A stretch of 35,262 nucleotides of DNA from NCBI RefSeq assembly GCF_002189065.1, contig NZ_BDMN01000076.1, positions 1-35,262 on the forward strand, in the 5' to 3' direction. Shown in pieces: positions 16,417-25,384 of the stretch (the first letter of the stretch is position 1; each line of letters begins with the position of its first letter). The position numbers and the translations under genes are program-made. This stretch comes from Bathymodiolus platifrons methanotrophic gill symbiont (GTDB lineage: Bacteria > Pseudomonadota > Gammaproteobacteria > Methylococcales > Methylomonadaceae). The notes beneath the pieces were generated by a model. That model was not told where the DNA came from, ran no database searches, and saw only the letters and a list, made by a program, of their open reading frames with translations.

Positions 16417-16964
16417 ATGAATCCTGAAAGTTTAGCTAATCTTTTTAAGGCGCTCTCCGAGCCCACCCGGGTAAGAATATTGGTTTTATTGCTAAACAAA
16501 GGCGAGTTATGTGTCTGTGATTTAGTGGACTGAAGTTTCCCAATTATTGAGTAGCTGAAATACACAATGCTGGTGTATCGAGGTTTATTTTAGGTGGTTT
16601 TGCCATGTTTATAGCAAACCCCTACTTAATTCCCCTTAGGCAATAGCATTTGAAACGAATGAAAAGACTATTTTTTTCATATAGTTGTAGCATAGTTTCA
16701 ATTTTACCATAAATAATTATTGGGAAACTTCAGTTAGTGGATACTCTGGCTTTATCGCAAAGCGTTATCTCGCGACATCTGGCTTATTTACGTAATAACG
16801 ATATTGTTGTTGCCAGGCGAGAGGGCGTATGGATGTATTATCAATTAAGTAATTATGCGCAGTCAGAGTTAATGCCACTATTTAATTTTATCCAGAACAG
16901 TAGTGCCAATAGTAAGAAGGTGCAAGCTGATCTTGCTAATGTTAGTAAGGTAAATAGTTGTTAG
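16417..16964 (+). pseudogene. arsR: ArsR-family arsenic repressor split by a MITE
   Basis: Removing the MITE and one copy of the duplicated TTAGTGGA restores an uninterrupted 111-residue ArsR: MNPESLANLFKALSEPTRV, then GELCVCDLVDTLALSQ and the recognition helix SQSVISRHLAYLR. ELCVCDL carries the Cys-x-Cys metalloid site. The insertion is at codon 38; the N-terminal piece stops at a TGA made by the MITE end. A GTG at 16737, within the right target duplication, could start a 75-residue piece that keeps the helix-turn-helix and wing but lacks the arsenic site. Normally ArsR represses its operon until arsenite binds. Loss should derepress GAPDH-arsJ unless the element blocks transcription. Confidence 0.93.
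16530..16733. mobile_element. MITE copy 2 (204 bp), inside arsR
   Basis: The ends begin CTGAAGTTTCCCAAT on both strands. The target duplication TTAGTGGA is perfect at 16522-16529 and 16734-16741. There is no transposase. It looks like the basic 204-bp form; the other copies differ from it by a 2-bp and a 10-bp insertion. Confidence 0.95.
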
Positions 16965-17033
16965 GTTCATTGGGCGCAAGGTGTGACTACAGTTCTTTTG
17001 TAAGTTTTTTTGTATATACGTGAAGAGGGTATT

Positions 17034-18041
17034 ATGACTGTTAAAGTAGGGATTAATGGTTTTGGCCGTATGGGAAGGTTAGCGTTTCGGGCGGCATGGG
17101 ATTGGCCTGAATTTGAGATTGTACATGTCAATGAAATAGCCGGTGATGCAGCCAGCGCTGCACACCTATTAAAATTTGATTCAGTCCATGGGCGTTGGCA
17201 GTATGATGTGGAAAGTGACAAAAAAGGGCTGGTTATTAATGGGCGGTCGATTAGCTATTCGCAGAATATAGAGATTGCAGAGACGGCATGGCAGGATTTA
17301 GGCGTAGATATTGTAATTGAATGTACGGGGAAGTTTAAATCCAAAGATGCGTTAGCGCCTTATTTGCAACAAGGTGTTAAAAAAGTAGTGGTTTCTGCGC
17401 CGGTTAAAGATGGCGCTTTAAATATTGTGATGGGAGTTAATGACCATCTTTATGACCCAGATATACATCATATTGTTACTGCAGCCTCCTGTACTACCAA
17501 CTGTATTGCGCCAGTTGTTAAAGTGATTCATGAAAACTTTGTTATTAAACATGGTGCAATTACAACGATTCACGATATAACCAATACCCAAAGTATACTC
17601 GATGAATATCATTCCGACCTGCGCCGATCTAGAGCAAGTGGTTTGTCTTTAATTCCGACTAGTACGGGTTCGGCAACGGCGATTACTGAAATATTTCCTG
17701 AATTAAAAGGTAAGCTGAATGGCATTGCTGTTCGCGTGCCTTTAGCTAATGCATCTTTAACCGACTGTGTTTTTGAAGTAGAGCAAGCTGTAACGATTGA
17801 AATGGTGAATGCGGCATTGGAAGTCGCTGCAAACGGTGAATTAAGCGGTATTCTAGGGTATGAAACAAGACCTTTGGTATCGGCTGATTATACTAATGAT
17901 ACTCACTCCAGTACTGTGGATGGGCTGTCAACGATGGTGGTTGATGGAACCCAGGTTAAAATACTGGCCTGGTATGACAATGAAATAGCTTATGTTCACC
18001 GCATGATGGAGTTATGCAAAAAGATTGCTAATGCTCTTTAA
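17034..18041 (+). CDS. Glyceraldehyde-3-phosphate dehydrogenase of the arsenate resistance unit
   Basis: The protein has 335 residues. The ATG at 17034 follows AGAGGG; an earlier in-frame start at 17010 is less likely because the Rossmann strand begins at [18 protein letters not shown]. The active-site cysteine lies in [10 protein letters not shown] near residue 151. GAPDH proteins next to arsJ are known to use arsenate in place of phosphate to make 1-arseno-3-phosphoglycerate, which ArsJ exports, giving arsenate resistance. Its stop overlaps arsJ by 11 bp and arsR is just upstream, which strongly supports this role over housekeeping glycolysis. Confidence 0.92.
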   Translation: MTVKVGINGFGRMGRLAFRAAWDWPEFEIVHVNEIAGDAASAAHLLKFDSVHGRWQYDVESDKKGLVINGRSISYSQNIEIAETAWQDLGVDIVIECTGKFKSKDALAPYLQQGVKKVVVSAPVKDGALNIVMGVNDHLYDPDIHHIVTAASCTTNCIAPVVKVIHENFVIKHGAITTIHDITNTQSILDEYHSDLRRSRASGLSLIPTSTGSATAITEIFPELKGKLNGIAVRVPLANASLTDCVFEVEQAVTIEMVNAALEVAANGELSGILGYETRPLVSADYTNDTHSSTVDGLSTMVVDGTQVKILAWYDNEIAYVHRMMELCKKIANAL

Positions 18042-19266
18042 CGGTAAGCTGATAAATAATTCTGCGCAGCAATATATGCTGGTTACTGCTAGTTACTGGG
18101 CGTTTACCTTGACCGATGGTGCGCTTAGGATGCTGGTTATCCTGTATTTTCATCAATTAGGTTATAGTCCGCTGGAAGTGGCGAGCTTATTTTTGTTGTA
18201 TGAATTTTGTGGGGTCATTACTAACCTGGTTGGTGGCTGGCTTGCAGCGCATATGGGTTTGAATGCAACTCTACACTACGGTCTGGTATTGCAAGTCCTG
18301 GCCTTGTGTATGCTATTGGTTAAACCAGAATATCTTAGTGTGATTTATGTCATGCTTGCACAGGCCGTATCAGGTATTGCTAAAGATCTGAATAAAATGA
18401 GCGCAAAAAGTAGTATTAAGTTATTGCTGCCTAGCCATGCTCAGGGCAAGTTGTATCAATGGGTGGCATTATTAACAGGCTCAAAAAACACCCTGAAAGG
18501 TGTTGGTTTTTTTCTGGGTGCTATGCTGCTGACAATGGTCGGCTTTAGAGGGGCTGTTGCTCTGATGGCTGTCTGTTTGTTGTTAGTGTTACTATTAAGC
18601 TATTTAATGTTGCAAAAAGATTTGGGTAAAACAGCTTACAAACCTAAGTTTACCGATATCTTTTCCAAAAGTTCAGCAGTTAATTATTTATCAGCTGCAC
18701 GTTTCTTTTTATTTGGTTCGCGTGATATCTGGTTTGTTATTGCATTACCTGTATATCTTCAGGCTCAGTTACACTGGGACTATATGCAAGTGGGTGCTTT
18801 ATTAGCTACCTGGGTGATAGCTTATGGTTTTGTGCAGTCTGTAGCGCCTCTAATAACTGGAATTCAGCGAGGTAAGATCCCTGACGGGCGAACAGCTATG
18901 GTTTGGGCAATATTATTAGCTTTTTCGCCTATTACTATTGCCTGGTTTCTGTATCAAGGCTGGCAGCCGGATACTGTGTTGATCGTTGGGTTGATAGGTT
19001 TTGGGGTGATATTTGCCATTAATTCAGCAGTTCATTCTTATCTTATTGTTGCCTACGCCAGAGAAGAGGGCGTGTCTCTGGATATTGGTTTTTACTATAT
19101 GGCTAATGCACTGGGCCGCCTGGTCGGCACTCTATTATCGGGCTGGGTTTATCAATTATCAGGTTTAATAGCTTGTCTTATCGTTTCAGCAGCTTTTATT
19201 ATTACCACCAGTATTATTTCAATAGCATTACCCAAGCAGCAGTCAGTGTTGCCAATACAGAATTAA
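18031..19266 (+). CDS. arsJ: ArsJ organoarsenical efflux permease
   Basis: This 411-residue major-facilitator protein has about eleven or twelve hydrophobic segments. The opening [20 protein letters not shown] and [12 protein letters not shown] near residue 124 are typical of the ArsJ group. It exports 1-arseno-3-phosphoglycerate made by the coupled GAPDH; outside the cell the compound breaks down to arsenate. The ATG at 18031 lies inside the end of the GAPDH gene, so translation is probably coupled. A TTG six bases earlier is possible but less likely. Confidence 0.9.
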   Translation: MLFNGKLINNSAQQYMLVTASYWAFTLTDGALRMLVILYFHQLGYSPLEVASLFLLYEFCGVITNLVGGWLAAHMGLNATLHYGLVLQVLALCMLLVKPEYLSVIYVMLAQAVSGIAKDLNKMSAKSSIKLLLPSHAQGKLYQWVALLTGSKNTLKGVGFFLGAMLLTMVGFRGAVALMAVCLLLVLLLSYLMLQKDLGKTAYKPKFTDIFSKSSAVNYLSAARFFLFGSRDIWFVIALPVYLQAQLHWDYMQVGALLATWVIAYGFVQSVAPLITGIQRGKIPDGRTAMVWAILLAFSPITIAWFLYQGWQPDTVLIVGLIGFGVIFAINSAVHSYLIVAYAREEGVSLDIGFYYMANALGRLVGTLLSGWVYQLSGLIACLIVSAAFIITTSIISIALPKQQSVLPIQN

Positions 19267-19415
19267 GAAATATTTTTATTTTCTTACTGTTACTATGCTG
19301 GCGTTTTATGCGGGTACTAACAAATTTATTTATTCCTGTTTCTGATTATTATGTAGTATCCTTTGCTCAAGATTCTACTAGCCTACAGGCGATAAGGAAT
19401 ACAAAAGGATAAGTT

Positions 19416-19907
19416 TTGATTAGAGTTTATGTATTAGTTTTTATTATTGCTGCCTTTTTTTGGTTTAAAGTTTTTTTGCAGAAATCAGCTGATGAGCGTA
19501 AGCAGTATATTAAAATAAGTACTTTGTATGGAGTTGCACTGGCTTTTCTGCTTTTAGCGGTAATGGGGCGTTTAAACTGGATTATTGCGGCTTTTACTGT
19601 GCTTATTGCGTTTGTGTCGCGTTTTCTGCCTATCGCTTTGCGCTATGCTCCTCAGTTGCAGCGTTTGTGGCAGCTATATCGGTCGGGAGGAGGATATGCA
19701 GCAGAAAAGCCGGGAAATGTCCCTCGTGCAGGGGTTATGACGATGGAGGAGGCATATAAGGTTTTAGGTGTGAGTGTCTCTGCATCACGTCAGGACATTA
19801 TTGACGCTCACCGTAAGTTAATGTTGAAAAATCATCCTGATCGGGGTGGTTCTAGCTATCTTGCTGCACAAATAAATCGGGCTAAAGACATGTTGCTAAA
19901 TAAATAG
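19416..19907 (+). CDS. Membrane-anchored J-domain protein
   Basis: The protein has 163 residues from a TTG start preceded by AAAGGAT. Residues 1-20 and about 38-70 are hydrophobic segments. The C-terminal 55 residues form a short J domain (AYKVLGVSVSASRQDIIDAH), with the HPD motif in NHPDRGGSSY, ending QINRAKDMLLNK. This layout resembles TIM14/DjlA-like co-chaperones that recruit Hsp70 at the membrane. The client is unknown. The 149-bp gap after arsJ holds no clear signal, and it may have its own promoter. Confidence 0.85.
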   Translation: MIRVYVLVFIIAAFFWFKVFLQKSADERKQYIKISTLYGVALAFLLLAVMGRLNWIIAAFTVLIAFVSRFLPIALRYAPQLQRLWQLYRSGGGYAAEKPGNVPRAGVMTMEEAYKVLGVSVSASRQDIIDAHRKLMLKNHPDRGGSSYLAAQINRAKDMLLNK

Positions 19908-19959
19908 TCTGGTGAAGTGTCGTTATTTTTTTCTATATGGACTTAAGCAACGAGAATTC

Positions 19960-20092
19960 AATAATACCCGAGCCTGGCTTGCCTTTTGGGCAGGCTGCGG
20001 CACTAGAAAAACAGTTGCGTAGCCAGCTATGCGCCTGTTTTCCTTGCACAGCTGTGCACCCAAAATCCTGCGTCATACTTTCGGGTATTATT
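19960..20092. repeat. Long hairpin repeat with conserved apex, copy B
   Basis: The outer arms AATAATACCCGA (19960-19971) and TCGGGTATTATT (20081-20092) are perfect complements. TTTTGGG (19984-19990) pairs with CCCAAAA (20059-20065). AGAAAAACAG (20005-20014) pairs with CTGTTTTCCT (20035-20044) with one mismatch. The apex TTGCGTAGCCAGCTATGCGC (20015-20034) differs by one base from that of copy A at 2872-2891, though the arms of the two copies are unrelated. It lies in the gap before the lipoprotein peptidase gene and should not be read as an N-terminal extension of it. Confidence 0.7.
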
Positions 20093-20116
20093 AAACCCTC
20101 CTCCCTAAGTGTATAC

Positions 20117-20821
20117 ATGAGACTGACATATAGAGCTATTATATTTGTCATAATTGTCCTGTGTGTGGCAGGGTGTGCAAGCACTCAATCTAAAGCCCCT
20201 GTTCAGCCCCATAAGCGTGATTTAACTAAAGGCTCTTATTACGTAGTTAAAAAAGGGGATACTTTGTATGCCATTGGCTTTAGATCCGGGCATGGATATA
20301 AGCGCCTTGCTGCATGGAATAAGATTCGTCCTCCCTATAAAGTCTATCAAGGACAAAAGCTAAAATTATTTCGTGGAACTAAGCCCAGAAAAACCCAAAA
20401 AAAGAAGAAATCAAATAAAAAAAGATCAAGTATTTCAATAAATAACAAAAAGGTGTTAAGGTTGTACTGGCAGTGGCCGGTGCGCGGTAAGTTATTAAGA
20501 AGCTTTTATCAGACGGGTAATAAAGGCATTGATATTTCAGGCCGTGTAGGCCGAAAGGTTAGAGCGGCAGCAACAGGTATCGTGGTTTATAGTGGAAGCG
20601 GCTTAGTTGGTTATGGCAAGCTGTTAATTATTAAGCATAACTATTTGTATTTAAGTGCCTATGCACATAATCGTCGCTTATTAGTCAAGGAAGGGCAGAA
20701 GGTTAAAAAGGGGCAGGTGGTCGCAGAGGTGGGGATTGGGGTAAATGCTAAACCTGCTTTGCATTTTGAGATTCGAAAGAATGGTAAATCTGTTAACCCT
20801 ATCAATTATTTACCTAAATAA
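20117..20821 (+). CDS. LysM/M23-domain lipoprotein (NlpD/amidase-activator type)
   Basis: The protein has 234 residues. The ATG at 20117 starts a lipoprotein signal (MRLTYRAIIFVIIVLCVAGC), with the lipobox VAGC; upstream in-frame starts would run through the hairpin repeat. Residues about 40-85 form a LysM peptidoglycan-binding domain (YYVVKKGDTLYAIGFRSG). After a Lys/Arg-rich linker, residues about 120-230 form an M23 LytM domain (WPVRGKLLRSF, GNKGIDISGRVG, LHFEIRKNGKSVNPINYL). Catalytic zinc ligands look incomplete: the usual HxxxD is replaced by NKGIDI, and HxH is seen only as AYAHN and LHFE. That fits NlpD/EnvC-type activators of cell-separation amidases rather than an active peptidase. 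rpoS follows 46 bp downstream, the classic nlpD-rpoS order. Confidence 0.85.
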   Translation: MRLTYRAIIFVIIVLCVAGCASTQSKAPVQPHKRDLTKGSYYVVKKGDTLYAIGFRSGHGYKRLAAWNKIRPPYKVYQGQKLKLFRGTKPRKTQKKKKSNKKRSSISINNKKVLRLYWQWPVRGKLLRSFYQTGNKGIDISGRVGRKVRAAATGIVVYSGSGLVGYGKLLIIKHNYLYLSAYAHNRRLLVKEGQKVKKGQVVAEVGIGVNAKPALHFEIRKNGKSVNPINYLPK

Positions 20822-20867
20822 TTATTTGTGACAGGGTTAAAAGTACTAGAGAAAGTAGGGGTTAGTA

Positions 20868-21851
20868 ATGACGGAAGAATTAATGAACACTACAAGCAGA
20901 GATATGTCTGATTCTGAAGCGCTGGACTTAGGAAGTTCTGGTAGTGTGGGCAGTGATATTGCAGCGAGTGATGAGGGTTTAGTTGACTCAGTACCGGAAG
21001 TGCAAGAGAAAAAAGATATCACCTTTGATGCAACAAAGTTTTATCTTAGTGAATTGAGTCGTTCGATTTTATTAACTGCAGAAGAAGAAAAGTTATACGG
21101 GACGCAAGCTATTCAGGGAGATCAAAAAGCACGCCAGATTATGATTGAAAGTAATTTGCGTCTAGTGGTAAAAATAGCACGTCGTTATTTAAATCGTGGT
21201 TTACCTTTGCTGGATTTGATTGAAGAGGGAAATCTGGGTTTAATCCGTGCAGTTGAGAAATTTGACCCTGAACTGGGTTTTCGTTTTTCAACTTATGCTA
21301 CCTGGTGGATAAGGCAAACGATTGAGCGTGCAATTATGAATCAAACACGCACCATAAGATTGCCTATTCATGTGCTTAAGGAAATGGGGATATATTTAAA
21401 AGCGCAACGGCATTTGCTGCAGACGCTGGGGACTGAGCCGAGTGCAGCAGATATTGCTGAGTATTTAGATAAGCCAGTCAAGCTGGTGCAAAAAATGCTT
21501 AAATTAAATGAGCGTGTAACATCAATGGATGCGCCGGCTCCTTTTGATTCAGAGCGGTCGCTGGTAGGCTCTATTTCAGATGAAAGCGCTACAGGCTTAT
21601 TAGAGCAGGTACATGAAGACGGAATTAAGGATAATATCAAGCTATGGTTGATGAAGTTATCCCAAAAACAGGCTGAAGTGATTTGTCGTCGTTATGGTCT
21701 ATGTGGTTATGAAAATGCTACGCTAGAGGTTGTTGCCAGCGAGCTGGGTGTTACGCGCGAAAGAGTACGCCAAATACAGATGGATGGGTTAAAAAGGCTT
21801 AAGGAAATAATTGAAGTGGATGGGTATTCGCTGGAAGGGATTTTACAGTAA
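20868..21851 (+). CDS. rpoS: RNA polymerase sigma factor RpoS
   Basis: This 327-residue group 2 sigma-70 factor directs stationary-phase and general stress transcription. Region 1.2 starts near [21 protein letters not shown]. Region 2 includes [17 protein letters not shown] and [22 protein letters not shown], then [20 protein letters not shown] (2.3-2.4). Region 4.2 holds the helix-turn-helix [20 protein letters not shown]. The N-terminal 50 residues are acidic and low-complexity. GGGG precedes the ATG. In enterics the rpoS promoter lies inside nlpD; the same placement is plausible here. Confidence 0.95.
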   Translation: MTEELMNTTSRDMSDSEALDLGSSGSVGSDIAASDEGLVDSVPEVQEKKDITFDATKFYLSELSRSILLTAEEEKLYGTQAIQGDQKARQIMIESNLRLVVKIARRYLNRGLPLLDLIEEGNLGLIRAVEKFDPELGFRFSTYATWWIRQTIERAIMNQTRTIRLPIHVLKEMGIYLKAQRHLLQTLGTEPSAADIAEYLDKPVKLVQKMLKLNERVTSMDAPAPFDSERSLVGSISDESATGLLEQVHEDGIKDNIKLWLMKLSQKQAEVICRRYGLCGYENATLEVVASELGVTRERVRQIQMDGLKRLKEIIEVDGYSLEGILQ

Positions 21852-21935
21852 GCAGTGAAGCAAGGTGCGCTTTAGGTAGCTGGGTAGCAGGTAATCAACT
21901 GGTTCCATGCGCTTCTTGATCAAATGAAAATCAGT

Positions 21936-22529
21936 TTAATTTTTTTCCAATAGCTTAATATTAAATTCCTCGAGTAAACTAATAAGTTTAATTAATGGGA
22001 GGCCAATCAGTGCATTTGGGTCGTCACCTTCAATGCGCTTGAACAGGGCGATCCCTAGACCTTCAGATTTAAAGCTACCAGCGTAATCATAAGGTTGTTC
22101 AAGGTCAATGTAATTTTTTATTTGTTGATTGCTAAGGTTTTTAAAATACACTGTACAAATATCAAGATCACTTTTGAGTTCATTTGTAGCGCTATTAAGT
22201 ATGCAAACACTGGTGTAAAATTTTACTTCTGTACCAGAGGATAGTTGTAATTGTCTGATTGCATTGTTTCTGTTGCCGGGTTTTGATAGCTGTGTCTGCT
22301 TATGCATGGCAACTTGATCTGAAGCTATAATTAGGTGTTTAGGGTAGGTATTTGCAAGTGCGCGAGATTTTTCTTCAGCTAAGCGTAATGCTAATTGGCT
22401 GGGTGTTTCGTTAGCTTTTGCTGTCTCATTAATGTCAGGATGAGCGCTAATAAAGTTTAAGTGTAATTTATCTAGTAGCGTTTTTCGGTAGGTAGAGCTG
22501 GATGCCAAGACTAGGTTGTTGGTTTTCAT
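21936..22529 (-). CDS. yceF: Maf-family nucleotide pyrophosphatase, YceF type
   Basis: The protein has 197 residues and opens NNLVLASSSTYRKTLLDKL, the Maf signature (ASxSxxR). Other conserved parts are IIASDQVAMH near residue 67 and AGSFKSEGLG near 150. YceF-type Maf proteins hydrolyse 7-methyl-GTP and similar modified nucleotides to monophosphates. It is divergent from yceD, with 49 bp between the starts, the standard yceF/yceD-rpmF arrangement. It is convergent with rpoS. Confidence 0.93.
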   Translation of the reverse strand: MKTNNLVLASSSTYRKTLLDKLHLNFISAHPDINETAKANETPSQLALRLAEEKSRALANTYPKHLIIASDQVAMHKQTQLSKPGNRNNAIRQLQLSSGTEVKFYTSVCILNSATNELKSDLDICTVYFKNLSNQQIKNYIDLEQPYDYAGSFKSEGLGIALFKRIEGDDPNALIGLPLIKLISLLEEFNIKLLEKN

Positions 22530-22539
22530 CAGAATTCAA

Positions 22540-22569
22540 TTGACAGAAGGTGATAATTCCGGCTATTAT
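22540..22569 (+). promoter_or_regulatory. Sigma-70 promoter of yceD-rpmF operon
   Basis: TTGACA (22540-22545) is followed after 18 bp by TATTAT (22564-22569), a six-of-six -35 and five-of-six -10 match. The expected transcription start, around 22575-22577, lies only 2-4 bases before the yceD ATG at 22579. This would make the message almost leaderless, consistent with the lack of a Shine-Dalgarno sequence. Confidence 0.65.
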
Positions 22570-22578
22570 TGCACAGTT

Positions 22579-23100
22579 ATGTTAGATCAATTACCTGAAT
22601 TTATAGACCCCGTTGTCTTTACTGAGCGTCAGAGCCGCCTACAAGGTCGTCTAGGTCTGCAGCGTCTAGAGCGCCTTTCCGATATTCTTTTTAATGAAGA
22701 GGGAGAGTTAAAAATAGACTTGCAGTTTTATAAGCAAGGTAAAGTTCCTGTTATAGAAGGGCGAATTGAAGGTGAAATCACTTTAACCTGTCAAAGCTGT
22801 ATGGAAGCACTCTCCTGGTCTGTGGATAAAGCAGTCAGTATAGGGATGGTGCAAACAATTGAGCAAGCTGATCGTCTTGCCGGAGACCTTGAACCAATGA
22901 TGGTTTCAGAGCAAAAGATGTCGTTGCCAGGGTTTATTGAGGATGAAGTAATTATTTCTCTGCCGGACTTTCCTAAGCATGCGCATGAATGTTTGCAATA
23001 TGAGTCGCCTATAAAGCCTGCTGAGCCTAGGAAAATAAAACAAGAATCTGACAACCCTTTTGCTGTTTTAGCTACACTTAAAAATACTGGAGACCAATAA
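22579..23100 (+). CDS. yceD: YceD/DUF177 protein
   Basis: The protein has 173 residues from ATG 22579. The family is linked to 23S rRNA metabolism and almost always precedes rpmF. Visible landmarks are [18 protein letters not shown] and the segment [14 protein letters not shown] with the conserved Cys-x-x-Cys; the C-terminus contains [14 protein letters not shown] at 22516 would extend it by 21 residues, but the extension overlaps the promoter and lacks family similarity. The stop overlaps the rpmF ATG by one base (TAATG). Confidence 0.92.
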   Translation: MLDQLPEFIDPVVFTERQSRLQGRLGLQRLERLSDILFNEEGELKIDLQFYKQGKVPVIEGRIEGEITLTCQSCMEALSWSVDKAVSIGMVQTIEQADRLAGDLEPMMVSEQKMSLPGFIEDEVIISLPDFPKHAHECLQYESPIKPAEPRKIKQESDNPFAVLATLKNTGDQ

Positions 23101-23279
23101 TGGCCGTACAAAAAAGTAAAGTAACTCGTTCTAGACGTGGTCAGCGTCGTTCGCACGATTCATTAACTGCGAAAACTTTATCGCAAGACCCAACAACAGG
23201 TGAAACTCATTTACGTCATCATATGACGCCTGATGGTTACTTTAAAGGTCGTCAGATAGTTGAAACTAGTGATGACTAA
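23100..23279 (+). CDS. rpmF: 50S ribosomal protein L32
   Basis: The protein has 59 residues: [20 protein letters not shown], then an extended basic segment ending [10 protein letters not shown]. The N-terminus [16 protein letters not shown] is diagnostic of bacterial L32. It lacks the zinc-binding cysteines, as in most gammaproteobacterial L32. Its start shares one base with the yceD stop, and an intrinsic terminator follows 55 bp later. Confidence 0.97.
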   Translation: MAVQKSKVTRSRRGQRRSHDSLTAKTLSQDPTTGETHLRHHMTPDGYFKGRQIVETSDD

Positions 23280-23334
23280 GAACTAGTTAGTTGTGCAAGA
23301 ATGTTTTGTATAATACTTAGTTTAATCAGTTTTG

Positions 23335-23363
23335 AAAGCCGGGCTTTATGTCCGGCTTTTTTA
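23335..23363 (+). terminator. Intrinsic terminator between rpmF and plsX
   Basis: AAAGCCGG (23335-23342) and CCGGCTTT (23352-23359) form a perfect 8-bp stem with a 9-nt loop, followed by more T. It should let the abundant L32 message end before plsX, with partial read-through. A TATAAT-like box at 23309-23314 lies just before it without a good -35. Confidence 0.75.
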
Positions 23364-23389
23364 TAATAAAGCCTGGAGTTTTTGTTACC

Positions 23390-24418
23390 GTGAGTTTAAT
23401 AATTTCAATTGATGCCATGGGTGGTGATTATGGTCCTGACTCGACTGTTCCTGCTTCGCTGGACTGCTTGCGGAATAATCTTGAATTGCAGCTTATTCTG
23501 GTAGGTAATGAGCAGATACTGGCGCCACTGCTTGAGCAGGCTTTAGTTGAATTTAAAGGGCGATTGTCAATTCAGCATGCATCACAGTGTGTGGCAATGG
23601 ATGAGTCACCGGCAAAGGCACTGAAAAACAAAAAAGACTCGTCTATGCGCGTAGCCATTAATCTGGTGCGTGAGGGTAAGGCTGATGCCTGTGTCAGTGC
23701 TGGTAATACAGGCGCGTTAATGGCAACGGCAAGATTTGTTTTGAAAATGATTCCCGGGATAGATAGGCCTGCTATTATGTCTTCTATGCCTTCTGTTTTT
23801 GGCCATACTCATGTGCTGGATTTAGGTGCGAATGTAGACAGTTCTGCAGAAAGTCTGTTTCAATTCGCCGTGATGGGGGCTGAAGTTGTAAAAGCGCTGG
23901 AAAATATTACCGAGCCTAAAGTTGGATTGCTCAATATTGGTGAGGAAGAAACCAAAGGCAATGAGCAAGTCAAAGCAGCCGCAAAATTATTGGAAAATTC
24001 AGACCTTAATTATATCGGCTATGTGGAAGGAAATTCACTGAACGCGGGTGACGAAAAAGTTGACTTGATTGTTTGTGATGGTTTTGTGGGTAATATCGCG
24101 CTTAAATCAATTGAGGGTGCTGCGAAAATGATTACTTCAGTCATGAAAGAATCATTTGGTCAGAATCCATTGACTAAACTAGCCGCACTAATTTCTTATC
24201 CGGTATTAAAGGCGATAAAAAATCGTATTGACCCCAGGCTACATAATGGCGCCAGCTTTCTAGGCTTGAAAGGTTTGGTGATAAAAAGTCATGGCGGTGC
24301 TGATGCATTAGCTTTTAAGACGGCGATTCAGGTGGCTGAAGTTGAAGTTGAAAAAAATGTGATCCAAAAAATTAGTGAGCAAGTTGAGCTCGCTTTAAGC
24401 AGGAGAGAAAGCACATGA
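23390..24418 (+). CDS. plsX: Phosphate acyltransferase PlsX
   Basis: PlsX makes acyl-phosphate from acyl-ACP at the membrane, the first step to phosphatidic acid with PlsY. The GTG at 23390 is preferred, because the conserved start IISIDAMGGDYGPD follows at once; it gives 342 residues, the usual length. An earlier in-frame start at 23348 lies within the terminator. Conserved parts are CVSAGNTGALMATARF near residue 102 and DGFVGNIALKSIEG near 225. Its stop overlaps the fabH ATG by four bases. Confidence 0.94.
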   Translation: MSLIISIDAMGGDYGPDSTVPASLDCLRNNLELQLILVGNEQILAPLLEQALVEFKGRLSIQHASQCVAMDESPAKALKNKKDSSMRVAINLVREGKADACVSAGNTGALMATARFVLKMIPGIDRPAIMSSMPSVFGHTHVLDLGANVDSSAESLFQFAVMGAEVVKALENITEPKVGLLNIGEEETKGNEQVKAAAKLLENSDLNYIGYVEGNSLNAGDEKVDLIVCDGFVGNIALKSIEGAAKMITSVMKESFGQNPLTKLAALISYPVLKAIKNRIDPRLHNGASFLGLKGLVIKSHGGADALAFKTAIQVAEVEVEKNVIQKISEQVELALSRREST

Positions 24419-25377
24419 CAGCCTATGCAAAAGTAATTGGTACTGGAGGGTATTTACCCGCCGAAATAAAAACCAATGAGGATATTTCGCGTACAGTCGA
24501 TACCTCGGATAGCTGGATTTTTGAGCGTACTGGCATCAAGAGTCGACGTATTGCAGCCAAAGAAGAGACTGCTTCAAGTATGGCAGAAATAGCAGCTAGA
24601 CAGGCGATTGACATGGCAGATATTGAGCCTAAAGATATCGATTTGATTATTGTTGCTACCGGTACGCCAGATAATATTTACCCAAGCACAGGGTGTATGT
24701 TACAGCACCGCTTAGGTATTAAAGAGTGTGTGGCTTTTGATATACAGGCCGCTTGTTCAGGTTCAATTTTTGGCCTGGATATGGCTAATCAATATATTAA
24801 ATCAGGTGCCGCTAAGACAGTATTGGTTGTTGGTACGGAGATTTGTTCACGTATTGTTGACTGGACTGATCGAGGTACCTGTATTTTATTTGGTGATGGT
24901 GCAGGAGCAGTGTTATTGCAAGCTGCTGATGAAGCCGGGATTCTGTCGACGCATATTCATTCGGACGGCCGGTTTGAGGATTTATTAAATTGTCCTAATC
25001 CGCAGGCTCTGGGGAAAGCTGAAACGACTGCTTATATTTCCATGAAGGGCAATGAAGTATTTAAAGTGGCAGTCAATACGTTAGGTCGTATTGTCGATGA
25101 AACACTGACTGCTAATAATATGCAAAAAGAAGATATAGACTGGCTAGTACCACATCAGGCGAATAGTCGTATTATTGCTGCGACGGCTAAAAAATTAAAA
25201 ATGTCTATGGATCGTGTGGTACTAACTTTAGAAAATCAAGGTAATACCTCTTCGGCTTCTGTCTTGCTGGCTTTTAATGAAGCCGTCAGAGATGGTCGTA
25301 TACAGCGTGGGCATGTGGTTTTATTAGAAGCATTTGGTGCAGGCTTTACCTGGGGTTCTGCGCTTATCAAGTTTTAG
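24415..25377 (+). CDS. fabH: 3-oxoacyl-ACP synthase III
   Basis: FabH condenses acetyl-CoA with malonyl-ACP to start fatty-acid synthesis. The protein has 320 residues, full length. The catalytic triad is visible: Cys in IQAACSGSIFGLD, His in LVPHQANSRII and Asn in ENQGNTSSAS. The C-terminal FGAGFTWGSALIKF is typical. The ATG overlaps the plsX stop, suggesting translational coupling. Confidence 0.96.
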   Translation: MTAYAKVIGTGGYLPAEIKTNEDISRTVDTSDSWIFERTGIKSRRIAAKEETASSMAEIAARQAIDMADIEPKDIDLIIVATGTPDNIYPSTGCMLQHRLGIKECVAFDIQAACSGSIFGLDMANQYIKSGAAKTVLVVGTEICSRIVDWTDRGTCILFGDGAGAVLLQAADEAGILSTHIHSDGRFEDLLNCPNPQALGKAETTAYISMKGNEVFKVAVNTLGRIVDETLTANNMQKEDIDWLVPHQANSRIIAATAKKLKMSMDRVVLTLENQGNTSSASVLLAFNEAVRDGRIQRGHVVLLEAFGAGFTWGSALIKF

Positions 25378-25384
25378 GATTTTT

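Noticed and set aside
19937-20116. N-terminal extension of the lipoprotein gene
   Set aside because: It would run through the long hairpin repeat; a lipoprotein signal with lipobox starts cleanly at 20117.
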